Part shown: piece after piece, positions 10,481 through 21,954 of the stretch | How the letters are laid out: each line of letters starts with the position of its first letter | Numbering within the stretch: position 1 is the first letter of the stretch | DNA from: Chromera velia | Taxonomy: Eukaryota; Sar; Chromeraceae | Direction: 5' to 3' | Assembly: GCA_018398765.1 (NCBI GenBank) | Contig: JAHBMJ010001143.1 | Coordinates: 1 to 30,024, forward strand | DNA: 30,024 nt | Position numbers and translations under genes: made by a program | Notes under the pieces: generated by a model | Told to the model about the DNA's origin: nothing | The model's input: the letters and a program-made list of their open reading frames with translations, nothing else | Databases searched by the model: none

Positions 10481-11513
10481 CCCTTGCCCCCCTTTTCCCA
10501 TCCTTCTTCTTGTCAGGGCAGACGAAAGCGAAGTGATCCTTCTCTCCGCACTCCTTGCACGTGGCGCCGACAGCGGGGCACTTGTTGTCCTCGCCTCTGT
10601 GCGGGAGAATGTACCCGCAGTCCTTATACCTGGGGGCCTTCCCGCTGCTGGACTTGCTGTGGGACTCAGGCTGTCTGGACTGGCTTCTGCTGCGGGGCTG
10701 CTGGGGCTTGCGGTCCTGAGTAGAGTTGGCAACCTCCCTATCCTCACGAGGCTGTCTCCCTCTCCCCTTGCCTCTCATCTTCCTCCGTCTGATGGCACGG
10801 AGCTTCTGCATCAACCCAACATTGCGGGCGATCTTTCGCAGAAGGGCATAGGAGAGGTTGTCGTAGTCGAACTTGGAATCCTCATCCTCGGGGGAGACGG
10901 GTTTGCCCTCCGCCTCTGCCGCCTTCTGCTCAATTGCAGAAATCATGATCTGGGCGAGGGCAGCGGCGGTGACGACTCCTTCGAACTCATCGTTGGTCAT
11001 GAGGTTCTCCAGGACCTCCTTCTTCTCGGGTTTGGGGGGAACGTAGCCAGCTTTCTCGCAGGAGAGGATCTGCCCATCGATCCAGTCAGAAGCATTGATC
11101 AGCTCCTCACCTTTGCGTCTCTTAAGGGTGCGAAACTTTTCCTTCTCCTCCTGCGTCTCTATCGCCTGCTCCTTTCCATACTCACTCTTTATCTTTTCAA
11201 AGAGTTCTGGTCCTTCAAAGCCCTTGTGTTCCAGCTTGTCCAAGTCATGGGACATCTTGTGGAACTTTCCCTTCGAGGCTCCTGTGTGGAGAGCCGCAGA
11301 CCAAGCCGCAATCCTCGTTTCCTTATCTGGAATCGCCTTCTCCGACAGGTGGAGTTTGGCGTTCTGGCTAAAGGCAATGGCCCATGTCTTTATTTCAGCC
11401 CTGTTCTGGATAGCAGTCACCCACTCAACCTTGGGGATGACATACTTCGGCTCCTCTGGAGTATGGTCGAAGCGACCAAGACCAGACAACGCAGAAGCCG
11501 AAGGAGATGACAT
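10269..11513 (-). pseudogene. gag: Copia gag with CCHC zinc knuckle
   Basis: The structural protein of the element. The frame from ATG 11513 is open for 414 codons. The first ~230 residues are helical, as expected for a capsid-like domain. A basic Arg/Ser/Gln-rich stretch follows, then a nucleocapsid region at about 10510-10620 with CKECGEKDHFAFVC (C-X2-C-X4-H-X4-C), preceded by a second Cys/His group (CGYILPH...KC). About 10 codons after the knuckle the homologous reading moves to the pol frame at a purine/G-run near 10480, a +1 change. The remaining codons of this frame down to 10269 look non-coding. The frame change could be a programmed +1 shift, as in Ty1, or an indel. Confidence 0.85.
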
Positions 11514-11575
11514 TTCTGGAAACGACAGAAGAGAAAAGGAAATCCGACGGACCGTGCGCGCCTGGGGGCAGCAAA

Positions 11576-11836
11576 TATAGAATATAGGAGGCTTAGGCTA
11601 CGATCAGGGAAGGGACATCTACTTTATAGGAAAGTCTGTCCATCAAAGAAGTCGGAATGATCGGCTGATTCCAACTTCTGTGTAAAGGTCAGTCAATCTT
11701 AAATGATCAATCGGATGCAATTGATTTGACTCTGCAACATGGATCCGTGTGAGCCGTGCGTCCCAGGCCCGGCCAGGGCATGTCGGTCCCGGCGCGCGCC
11801 GTCTCCCGATCGCATGCACGCCTGCTCAACTTCATA
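11576..11836 (-). repeat. 5' LTR of the copia element
   Basis: The 261-bp partner of 5909-6169. It should carry the element promoter, transcribing leftwards. Only about 62 bases separate it from the gag ATG (11513), so the leader is short. The primer-binding site next to it does not match initiator-Met tRNA as I know it. Confidence 0.92.
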
Positions 11837-11841
11837 GGAAG
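11837..11841. repeat. Target-site duplication, right copy (GGAAG)
   Basis: Right-hand copy of the duplication at 5904-5908, directly after the end of the 5' LTR. The host reading frame resumes through it (GAA GTA GCA). Confidence 0.85.
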
Positions 11842-12640
11842 TAGCAAGGGGGTGGGTGTTTGGCTTCTCCCTTTCCCCCTACTTACCGGTACACATTGTC
11901 CCGGAAAGTGATACTGTGCGCAAGCCGTCTTCTTTTTGTGCTTCAGTACGTAAGGAGACAGTTCGAGTCTTTGTAGTCTCTGTGTGTGAAAATGAATACA
12001 AAGCAGCTGATATTGAGACGGACTGGATGATGGGGATGTTCGCACTCCGTTGGATTTGTGGGAGGGACGGAAGAAACCCACGGCCAATCGATCGGACTCC
12101 TGTGGGTGGCTCTTTCCTTTGTGAGCCTGACATTACGGTCAGTTTGGAACTTTTCCTTGTTTCCTTGCAGTTTTCTTTAGTATTTGATTTGTTTATTGAC
12201 ATTTTTGTTTGCAGGAAGACAGTGAAGCAATGTTAACTGTGATCAAATTGCTTGGTTGGGGCCTAGAGTGGAGACAGTTTCTCATGGAGGGAGAGGAGCG
12301 TGTTTGGACACAGAAGCTACCTCTTTTGTGGGCGCAGTCGTGCATTCTTTATTTTCGTTGTTGGGGTCCTGTTCTGATATGTGGAGGGAGCAATGTTTGT
12401 CATGTTGATAGAGAGAGCCTCATGGCGGTGCCTCTCTCTAGAGAACAAGTCGTAGCTGGACGTCTCAGACGCCGCTATACAGAATGTAGAGAGCACCCTA
12501 ATCAGGCGAGGTGTTATACTCCATACAGCACGGATTGTATAGAGAGACTTGCGAAGCCGAAGGGGAAGCCGGGAAGGAAGAAGAAGAGGTGTTGGTGTGG
12601 AAAGCTTGCCCTAAGGGAGAAATGCCACTGCCCTCAATAA
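11842..12640 (+). pseudogene. 3' part of the gene split by the copia insertion (one intron, Cys-rich tail)
   Basis: In phase with 5653-5908 across the target duplication, the frame continues from 11842 to 12137. It is then interrupted by a 77-base phase-0 intron, 12138-12214 (GTCAGT...TTTGTTTGCAG), and ends with exon 12215-12640. With the left part this makes 978 coding bases, i.e. 325 residues plus a stop. The product is Trp- and Cys-rich. The C-terminus is basic, with PGRKKKR followed by paired CWCG and KCHC, which may bind zinc. There is no signal peptide. TAA 12638-12640 lies inside AATAAA (12636-12641). I recognise no family; a DNA-binding or mobile-element origin is possible. The left stop created by the LTR means only truncated products can now be made. 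Confidence 0.6.
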
Positions 12641-12641
12641 A
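12636..12641 (+). terminator. Poly(A) signal overlapping the stop of the split gene
   Basis: CAATAAAA: the TAA stop lies inside AATAAA, the same arrangement as at 15353-15358. Confidence 0.45.
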
Positions 12642-13034
12642 AAACAGGAAATCAGACTTAGAGATCAAGTCATAAACTATATTTACTATCTAGTATATTG
12701 AAAATCATAGAAAATGGCCACAAATTAATGTCCAGGGTATCCGGAAGGAAGCGGCGCAAAGTACGGCGCGGAGAACTTCAAAAAAACTCCCTGAAAAAAA
12801 GGCTTGAGTAATCTTGAAGACACATCATTGGGTGATATTGGGTGAACGCCTCCTTGTCTTCAGCTCCTTCATGCATCATCAACTCACATTTCCACTCTTC
12901 TGTTCAGCTAATACAAAAGCCGACCCCTCGTGCCAACTACTCTAGCTACTTGAGAGAGTGTGACACTGGCGTCTCCTTTACAGAAACCCAACCGATCAGT
13001 CACGGCCTCCAGCTCTCACTCGTTGACCAACACA
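12641..13034. other. Intergenic region upstream of the secreted-protein gene
   Basis: About 390 bases between two plus-strand genes. I see a short direct repeat (ATTGGGTGA twice near 12828-12845) and A-runs near 12780-12797, but no clear TATA box. It should contain the promoter and leader of the gene at 13035. Confidence 0.5.
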
Positions 13035-13709
13035 ATGTTGAAAGCGTGTCTTCTTCTCTTGGCTGTTCTTCCTTCGCTCTATGCCTATGGAGGTCCTGGC
13101 TTTGTAGGTCCTCGGCCTGGACACCCCTGTCCTCGGCCTGAATTGTGCATTCCCGGTCATCACAGAATATACCACGGACTCCCGAGACCTGGTGGCCCCG
13201 GCCGTCCCCGTCCCCGTCCGTTCCCCTTGTGGCGTCGTCGATTGGGGGAGAGTGTCCCTGATGTGGGCATTGTGACTCCTGAAGACACTCCTCTCCCTCA
13301 GACTGAGCCTCTGACTCCTCCCACCGAGAACGCCGTCTCCTCGGACGAGATGGGTGTGGTCACTCCAGAGGAGGAGGAGGATGACTACGACAAGCAGAAC
13401 TTCGGGTTCGTCAACGGCCCCTGGTTCGATCAGCGCAGACAGAACTACTTCAACGGGGGGTTCAACCAGAACTTCAACACATGGAACGGCAACAACTACG
13501 GTAACATCGGCACCGTCTTTGGTGGCTACAACGGATACGGGTATTACGGCCGCCGCTTGCAGGATGTTGATCCCTCTCTGGATACCGTCCCTTCCCCTGA
13601 AGCGACCGGAGAGGTCGAGGAGGAGGAAGAGGGACTTTCTGAGACAGACAAGGGCATTCTGCTCAGCCGTGATGTGCCTGAGGGAGAGAAGGGCATTCGT
13701 CTCGGCTGA
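13035..13709 (+). CDS. Secreted Pro-rich, Asn/Gly/Tyr-rich and acidic protein with two RRLx[E/D] motifs
   Basis: 224 residues, one exon, TGA stop. I chose the ATG at 13035 (AACACAATG) because the next residues, LKACLLLLAVLPSLYAYG, form a clear signal peptide with cleavage probably near residue 17; an upstream in-frame start would bury it. Order after the signal: Gly/Pro/Arg-rich region (18-66), RRLGE at 68-72, an acidic Pro/Thr segment with two [I/V]VTPE repeats (79-83, 108-112), a Glu/Asp run, an Asn/Gly/Phe/Tyr-rich segment (122-172), RRLQD at 173-177 and an acidic tail. No transmembrane segment and only three cysteines, so an extracellular or wall-like, disordered protein is likely. RRLxE/D resembles the processing motifs of apicomplexan exported proteins (PEXEL/TEXEL); here that is only a pattern match. 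No family is recognised. Confidence 0.75.
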   Translation: MLKACLLLLAVLPSLYAYGGPGFVGPRPGHPCPRPELCIPGHHRIYHGLPRPGGPGRPRPRPFPLWRRRLGESVPDVGIVTPEDTPLPQTEPLTPPTENAVSSDEMGVVTPEEEEDDYDKQNFGFVNGPWFDQRRQNYFNGGFNQNFNTWNGNNYGNIGTVFGGYNGYGYYGRRLQDVDPSLDTVPSPEATGEVEEEEEGLSETDKGILLSRDVPEGEKGIRLG

Positions 13710-14550
13710 GCAGGAGGAGAGGTGGGGTTAGTAGGGGGGTGAGAACATGATTGAGATAGAGAGTGGAAGAGGAGCAGGAGCGAGGGGGATGACAATCTTC
13801 TGAGTCGCTTCCTTCGTCTTTGCCCAAAAGGGGTGAAGAGTGAAGGAGACGTCTTTGGATATTGTTGTCTCCGTATCTCCGTCTGTTTATTTCTGTGTGT
13901 GTCTTGTCTCGAAAACCCATGAGGCTGTTTTGTTCAATCACTGAATTCAAGCATGTCTGGAAGAAAAAGAATGGCATGAGATGGTTCTTTCTTTAGATGG
14001 ATGCAGTGCCCGCGATTGCACTGGTAGTGACTGTGTGTTCAACTTGGTTTGCTTGAGTCTCTCTGCTTGGCGCGTCTGCATTGCTGACTTGCTGCCTCAT
14101 GTTTCTCTGCGTGTATCTGTGTGAGAGCCGCGCTCTACCGCATGCGACCGCATGTGTGTATGGTTGGATGGAGTATTGAGAGGGTCCCGGGGAAACATGC
14201 AAAGCTGACTGAATGCAAAAGGTGGGGAGATCGATCGACCTGCTGGCCTTTGTTTTCTTGTTAAGTGATCTCTTTGGTTGATTGATTCAATTTCTCAGAC
14301 TTAGTCCTCAAAAGAATCTGCAGCACTTGCACTGGCCCCTTGTTTTTGTTTACTTTTCTGGCCTCGTGTTCATCAACGAACGCGTTAAATTTTGACCGTG
14401 AGTGTGTGGACTCGGAGGAAATCGTGCATGCCCGTGCATACATGGGGCCGCTGCGTACGTACACGTTACTACACGTGTTCTATTGTGGCCTTCTTCAGAA
14501 CTTGTCAAGCCCTAAGTCAAGCCGAGTGACAAAGCCTTGTACTATTAAAA
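13710..14550. other. Intergenic region, nothing identified
   Basis: GC-balanced, GT-rich on the plus strand. It holds the 3' untranslated region of the secreted-protein gene. No canonical AATAAA follows that gene closely. No open frame has protein character, and no RNA gene is recognised. Confidence 0.5.
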
Positions 14551-15353
14551 AAAAATGATCTCTCTACTATAAGTGATGTCTGCATCAATATTTATATTTA
14601 TTCAAGTCTAGTATAGTATAGACTTTTTTCTTGACTTTATTATTATATAAAGTAGATATTATTTTATAGTAAGTGTAGACTTTATTATTATTTTAATCAT
14701 GTTAAATTCTAAGTTTTATATTAATTATTTGATCATATTCTATTTATACAAAAAATAATTACTAAAATTATTCGCTAGAGATTGTAATTTGAAGATTTGG
14801 AGATCTTTAAAAAAATCGTATGACGACATATGTGACTCCCTTCTCGGAGTTTCTCCAATGTTTTTAAAACATTTCCAAATATATATGGTATTTGGAGGAG
14901 CTTCCTTATGTTTGATCTATAAGATACTCCTGCGTGGATAATTCCTGGGATAAATACTATACAGTGTGACTTGGAATTCAAATAAATTATAAATTATACT
15001 AAGTTTTACTATAACAAATCCAGTAATAAATCGGTCGGTAAAAAAAAAGATAGTGTTTAAGACATGCCTAGAGATATGCAGACATGTATACAGTAGCAAA
15101 CTTAATTAAACTTAACTTGTTACTCAAGACTCAATGAACTGTTTATATGATGTTAATTTGTATGATACTATGATGATAGACTGTCTCAATAATAACTTCA
15201 TATTTTGTTTATATTTTTTGGTTCACTTTCAAATCAACTTTTCAAATAAATACGTTTCCCTAATTTTTCTCTCTGTATACATATGTTTTTGGAGAACAAA
15301 ATTTATGCTTCATTGCTTCTTTTCAATGCGTGCTTCCAATCTGATACACTACT
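14551..15353. other. AT-rich island
   Basis: About 800 bases that are visibly far richer in A and T than either flank. They include TATA/TTATTA runs near 14630-14710 and short palindromes near 14860 (AATGTTTT-T-AAAACATT) and 14876-14896 (CCAAATA...TATTTGG). It ends where the last exon of the minus-strand gene begins. It could be that gene's downstream region, an insertion, or organelle-derived DNA; I recognise no organelle gene in it. Confidence 0.6.
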
Positions 15354-15358
15354 TTATT
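15353..15358 (-). terminator. Poly(A) signal overlapping the stop of the TFIIIC-like gene
   Basis: GAATAAAG: the TAA stop is the middle of AATAAA. If used, the 3'UTR would be very short. Confidence 0.45.
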
Positions 15359-16233
15359 CCCAGCAGATTGCTTCTCGACTGGCCCGGGCTGCGGCTTCCT
15401 TATCGGCGTTCGCTCTGTAGATTGCCGCAATATTGTGGCCCACACTCTGCAAGAAGCAGAAAGACCACACGGGATCCCTGCCGTCGTGTAGGGCGTCTGT
15501 TTTCTTGACTTACCGGAAAGCACAGATGTGATGCGTCACAGAAAAGTCCGTCAGTGGTTACTGTGCGCGCAAGAAGCACAGAAAAAGAGCTGCTCAAAAA
15601 TGTTGAGGAAGAAAGCAGGTGAATGTTAATTGAAATTTCTGAAGAAAGAACCACATGAAATAATTCTGCGATCCTCTTCAGGCAAAAGCGAAGGCGGCTG
15701 AATGAAGCGAGAGGATGAGCCGAAAGAATCGAAGGAAGAGGTCTGGTCTGACCGGCAACTGACCCTCAACATCTGCATGCGGTCGCTCTCCAAGTAACTC
15801 AGTGCCGAGGCCGCAACGCCTGCAGACAGAAAAGAAAATCTCTGTGCGTAAAAGCATTCGAGTCTTCATGTTGCGCTATGTCATGTCTTCGTCAGATGCC
15901 ATGCGATCCAATCCAATCCATTTACTTTACATCGATATGCAGATGCACAAACTCCTCACAGCACCCCCGCCCTCTTCTAGCTGTTGATTCAATTGTCGGT
16001 TTTTCTCCTTCTGCCGCGGCTTTCTCTTCCCCCGCCATTCCGCGACGCCGTCAAAAGAAACAGAACAAAGCAGGTGCAGCTGACCAGAAGCAGGTGCAGA
16101 GGACACAGGAGCGGGGGGAGGGGCAACCGGGGGAGGGCCCATATCCTCGAGGCTTCTTTGGATGCACAAGAAGACTGGAAGCGCCAGGTAGAGAAGTTCG
16201 TGGTGCAGAGCGCTCCTGAACATTAGAAAGAAA

Positions 16234-16301
<68 letters not shown>

Positions 16302-17482
16302 GAGAGAAAGAGACAGTGTTTTTGTCCCGTTCCTTCCATTCCACTCACTCACGACAAGCCAGACAGACGGAAGGGGAGACATACAGAGACGGAGGCTTAG
16401 AGTTGCACGCACACGGCGCGTCTGTGTGAGAGAGAATGAGAGAAGGAGAAAGAGAAACAGAAGGAATGACAGCAACAGAGTGGGGACACCGAGAGAACAC
16501 AGCGAGGAGCACAGATACGAAGAGACCTCTTTGGAGGTGAAGGAAAAATAGGGTCTTCAGACGACGCTGACAGAGCGATTCGCGCAGAGCAAAAAGGCAG
16601 AAAAGGGGGAAACACACAGGAACCGACAGACAGATAATCCACAAGCCATACATACAGACAGACAGACAGGCAGAAAGACAGTCAAGCAGAGAGACCCACC
16701 TTGCTTTGTTGTAGGCAACCTCACAGTCGAATAGTGTCTTCACCCACCGACTGACGCCCTCCGGATCCTTTTCCTTCTCTGTCTCCCCTTCCTTCTGTGT
16801 CCATCCTCTCCTCCTTCCCTCCCTTTCTCTTTCACCCTCCACACGAGCCCCAGATGCCAAGTTTGCCCTCTGAAGGGCCTCGTTGGTCCGCAAATTTGCA
16901 TATCTACGCATGGAAAGACGAAAGGAAGGAGCGGAGGTGGAAGAAAAAAAAAAGGAACAGGGGAAGTGACGGGAATACAATACCAGACCCGTCCTACATA
17001 TTGATGAATGTATGAGAACAAAAAGAGGAGGCACACTTCTCGCGCACCATCAGCCGAGCGGTCTTCGTACACTCTCCAGAAAGGGAAAAGGCAAATCTCA
17101 CTCCAGCCTGAAAAACCAAAGCACCGATTCGAAGAAAACTGTGTGAGCTTTTCAGAGTAAAAAAAAAACGGGCACATGCACCAAAAAGAAGCCAAAGCTC
17201 TTTTCGTGTTCACCTGCTAAATACTGCTGCAGCCTGTGCAAGGGCAGCGTGTCGCCCCGGAACCGCCCTTGAAGTCGCAAAGCAAACGAAGCAGACCGCC
17301 AGGCAGAGCGCCGTCAGGGAACACTGGGGGCGGAGACTGCGCGCGCAATCAAGAGAGACAGACAAGTGGGGACGGAAGGAACCAAAAAACACCTTGTTGA
17401 TCCCAGAAAACAAAGGTACGTGTGTTCAAAGCAGGGAGGGGGACAGAAAAGGCAAAACTCGTCAGGAGTGAAAGGGTGGCCC

Positions 17483-17526
<44 letters not shown>

Positions 17527-17990
17527 GAGGGAGGGAGGGAGAGAGAGAGAGAGAGAGAGAAAAATCAACAAAGCAGACCGAGATCCGATTAGACAGACAG
17601 ACCTATGAGCGAGCATATATTCAGAGGTTGCCAGATTCCACCTGCACGCATCCACAGCCACAGATGCATAGATGCACCCCAACTCACATGTAGAAGCAGA
17701 GGGAGAAACTGAACACCCACTGGACGAACTCAGTCGACAGAAACAGTAAATGCCAGCGAAGTCTTTTCTTTCTCTCTGTCTACTCGCCAACTCGATGTCT
17801 CTGCACGCGCTGAGACTCGAAGAGACGCCGGCAAGGAAGGCATCAATCACAATTCTCTCTCTCTCTACCGTCAGGCTGACGTACCTCCCAGTCATGGCCG
17901 CCAGGTGCCCCCCCAAGAGGGCCAAGTGGGGACTCAGGGGTTTAATGGGAAACAGACGGACAGTCGTGTTTCTGCACGCACGGACACACA

Positions 17991-18041
<51 letters not shown>

Positions 18042-21000
18042 AGGAAGCGGGTGATGAGACAGCGAAGCGCAGCGTCAAAAGACGCAGAGAGTACACTACT
18101 TGAGTCTTCTGAACCTTTTGTGTCTGTCATGTTCCTTTCCTTGCTCCACAGAACCTATTCTGTGAGATCAATTTTCTTCTTTTGTTTGTTTTCATCTGTG
18201 TCACCTGCTTCTGTTTGAGTGAGCACCGATTTTGACCCCGTCGGGGGGATGGAGAGGGCGGCCTCTTTTTTATCTCCGTATCGGAGCGTTATGTGAAAGT
18301 ACAAGGGAGGGTTTTATTGAGTGTTCCCATCGGAATATCTGAAGCCTCTCACTTCAGCAGACAGCCCAGGGAACAAGACAGGAGAGAGCGCAAAACTGGG
18401 GGACAGACGTGCAGGTGAGATAAGCTTGTGCAGTTGGTCAAAGAAGGTTCTCCTCTCTCTGCGTTTATGCGCATAGAGAGAGTGCCCTTTGGAATTCTTT
18501 ATGAACGGGCAGAAACATCATGAGTCCCTCCACAAATAAGTCAAGCGAACCCCTTGACTCACTGACTTCCAGACGGACAGACAGACCTGAAGTCCAGAAG
18601 TTGTGAGTTGACAAGCGCCGGCTGAGAAAGGAGAGGCCTGGACGGTCCCCTGAAGGTGAACAGGCAGAGGAGCTGTAGTTGACTCAGAAGAAGAGGGCCT
18701 CCTCCAGACGACGATGAGGATGATACTCCTCCCTGTTTCTCTTTTTCCTTCTCCCCCTTCTCTTTGTCTCCTCTGAGAGTCTCTCGAATCGACGAGGCCC
18801 CAGACTCTGCCGGCGTCTGCATACCGCTTTCTCTTCCCACCGCCGCTCCCGCTCCACCCAAGATATCCTCCTGCCCCCCCCCCTGTGGCTGCCCCGAAGC
18901 GCTGCTGGAAATATTGGATCTCAACCGATTCACCACAGCTCGCACGCTACCAGCCTCCAGGGCGATTGCTGAACAGAACAGAAGGCGAGGATGGCAGAGA
19001 AGAATAAAAGCGAAAGAACACACGGAGATCGTCTCAATTCTATTCCAGCAAGCGCGAAAGAGAAAAGATATGCAATGATTGAGCAGAATTGCCGTGAGTA
19101 GGCTCGACGCGACGCGAAGAGGGAATGTTTTTGTTTGTGGGCGCACTGGAGGAAGAAGGATGGGGCGGCTGTAGAGGAAAAAATTGCAGGGACGAAGGGA
19201 GATCAATAGGCGGAAAGAAAGACTGACTGGGTAGTTTTTTGTTCAAATGGACTCTCAACGCCATACTGTCCTGCGCTCTCTTCTGACCGGACTGCACCTG
19301 AGAGGAAAGAACAGACACACGACGGGAGATAAAACACTAAGTCACAAGAAAAATGAATGCACACAGTCGTGACAACTTGAAATCTGTGCAGAAGTCCACA
19401 GTCAATCCGGCTCCAACAAGAGAAAGGAAAACGGGAAGAACCAGACGACCTACCAATTCAAGAACTCTCAGAGCCCCAGCAGAATCTCTGCAGCCAGAGA
19501 AGGACCAGAGACCAAATTCAAGATGCAGGGCAACACAAACTTCAGGGTGGGGCAGCACCGTGCAGAAAGAAGAGAGCAAGAATGTGCCCCCGTTCTCCTC
19601 TTATATGAGGACCCCCTCTCTCTCTGGACAGATGACGAAGAACTTAACGAGTCAGTTAGTGAATGAGTGAGTGAGTGATTTTTTGAATGATAGAGTCATT
19701 TATCAAGTGAGCGAGTGAGTCAGCGCGTGAGCGAATAGCGATTCCGCTACGAACACCCAATTCCCTGCGTCTTCTTTCAAAGATTCTTGAAGCCTGGACG
19801 GGCTGAGCCACCGAGGCTGTTTTTCTGACTCACTGAACGCAACAAGAGACCTGCTGAACGCAAAACGGAACAAGAGACCCGCTCACTCACACACACACTC
19901 ACCCTGCCAGCCTCATGATATCTGTACCCTTTGTGAGGAAGCTCATTGTTCCTTGGACTCCCTGCACACAAATTCATTCATTCATTCATGGTTTTCTTCA
20001 GTCAGTCAGGAAGTCGGTGTCTGCTTTGCAAGAAGAAGGGAGGAAACAAAACAGCAGCTGTGTGGCATTTTAGAAAAGGGACGAGGACAACGCTGGAATG
20101 CACCTCTCCTCTCCTCTCGAGAGTCGTCTCTGCTGTGAATCCATTACGCTTCTTACCGAATGCAGATGCCTAACAGTCCAGGGGAATCGGTGCAGCCATA
20201 AAATGGGGACAAAACAGAAAAGGCCCAAACATTTTCAGGAGACAAGGAACAAACGCCATGCCGCGCTTTGGTTTTAGCCTGCTTTGAGGGTTGCTCCGAT
20301 TCAGGCATGCAAGGAGATGTGGACAAACATAAAGGACCAAATAAATCCAACGATTTCTTTCAATTGGCCAACTGACTCCGAGAAGTTCTGTGATTCCTTT
20401 CAGTGCCAGGCTCTTGCTGATGGCGTTTTGTTTCACATTTTTTTGACGAAACTCGGGGGAGTCGTCTCCCCTCTCCCTCTCGTCTCCCTCCGACCCCCCA
20501 CCTACTCGACCGTTTCCTTCGTCAAGATGCCGAAAGGGATCCTTGTCTCGATCTCTCTCACGCGACCGATGCTGCCCTCCTCCCCCTCCAGCTGCCAGAC
20601 GAAGCACGCGCCTCTGCACTTTCTGGTTCTTTGCATGTCTCAACATTTCCTCCTTTTTCTTTCGAACTCTTTCAACGTCCTTTTCGCATTCTTCGACAAG
20701 TCCAACAAAACGACGTGAGAAGACCATCATGCGCGCTTTCAGAGCCGGAGAGATCTGAAACCTGTACTTTCCCCTCACACAAACCAGCGGAGAGGCACCC
20801 AGAAAGATCAGAGGTCGGTAAGTCAGAGCACAAATTGGCTGTCCCCAACTAGATGTTTTCTTCTTTCTCTGCTGCTCTTCTTCAGTCGCCTCTCTTTCTC
20901 CCTTCTTGGACACCTCACGAGGGGGGAGGGGAGACCGACGGCCTCGACTTGACCGCCCCCCTGCTGAAGCAGACGCAGAAGAGGAAGAGGAAGAAGAAGC

Positions 21001-21847
21001 AGAGGCGCTCGCACTGGATGCGCCACTTTCTGTTCCTCCCATCTCAGTGTCTCCCTCTTCTCGTCCCCCCCTCCCGTCTGCAGAGGGCAATTCCTCGACG
21101 AGTCTGATCAACTCGGCGGCCTCGCTGAGAAGTTCTGACAACAACTGCTCCCTTTCATGGAGACTCATGGCCCTGCATGCAGAAGGAGAAGGAAGGATCA
21201 GCATTCTTTGTTTGTGCTTGTTTCAACAGTTCTGAAAAACCATTTTGTCGTGTTTCATTGATCTGCAAAGTAACTCAAATGCCGTTTCACGAGGACCAGA
21301 TTTATGAAGGAAAGCAAAAAGGAGAGGGGGGGGGCGGCCTTTGCTTTTAGTCCCGCAGGCAACAAGCGCCATTGCATCAGTTCTTGATCGAACAAATATT
21401 GTTGACTGACGGCGGTTTTCGTTGACTGGTTCTCCACTCCTGCAGACTCATAGTGGCGACGACGCGGTCACTTTGTTCCCGGAATCCGGCGGCCTGAAGG
21501 AAGACAGAGGGAGACAGGAAATCAAGAACTAGGAGAAGGATGAAGAGAGAAACAAATGTGAATGGGAAGGAAACAGAAAAGTGAATGAATGTGGTGGTGA
21601 AAAGGAAGAACGAGTGATTTCAGATGGAGAGAGAGCAGGGGGGAGAGGGGGGGGAAGAGGCCTCAGCACACGACGAACACTTCAGACTGCACACACAGCA
21701 AGATCAGATAGAACGGCGATCCATCATAGACAGGAAGGTAAGACAGCTCCTTGTGATGTAGGGAAGGGATGGGAAGAAAAAAGGGATTCCCGGGCAGACG
21801 AAAGAAAGAAAGAAAGAAAGGAAGGAAGGAAGGAAGGAAGGAAGGTA

Positions 21848-21906
<59 letters not shown>

Positions 21907-21918
21907 GAGAAAGAAAAA

Positions 21919-21954
<36 letters not shown>

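Larger units (their letters stand above)
15354..21493 (-). other. TFIIIC-like gene, exons 15-29: charged linker and C-terminal TPR block
   Basis: Residues 633-1343. Exon 16 (20377-21172) starts with a long helix (EREQLLSELLSEAAELIR). It continues through Ser/Ala and Arg/Lys/Glu-rich linkers and may hide an unrecognised intron near 20765-20850, although the frame is open. Exons 21-22 read PHLALLGGHLAAMTG then RWNLATSEYMLAH. Exons 23-26 read FAFSVPLPALNT, RLQQYLA, EICLFPFWRV and YANLRTNEALQRAN. The last exon reads VGHNIAAIYRANADKEAA, closely resembling the terminal TPR of the family. An earlier stop at 15927 would be used if exon 27 were not spliced, but phase and similarity favour exons 28-29. 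Confidence 0.72.

Noticed and set aside
15134-15508. Plus-strand open frame over the AT-rich island
   Set aside because: Hydrophobic composition follows from AT richness, and its end overlaps the well-supported last exon on the other strand.
15927-16475. Minus-strand open frame suggesting that the TFIIIC-like gene ends at 15927
   Set aside because: Splicing at 16085 into 15819-15764 and 15446-15354 keeps phase and restores a typical C-terminal TPR ending; the unspliced tail is nondescript.
17214-17340. Alternative reading of exon 24 from the acceptor CCCCCAG near 17330
   Set aside because: It keeps phase but runs into a TAG before the donor, while the TTCAAG acceptor gives an open frame through the donor.
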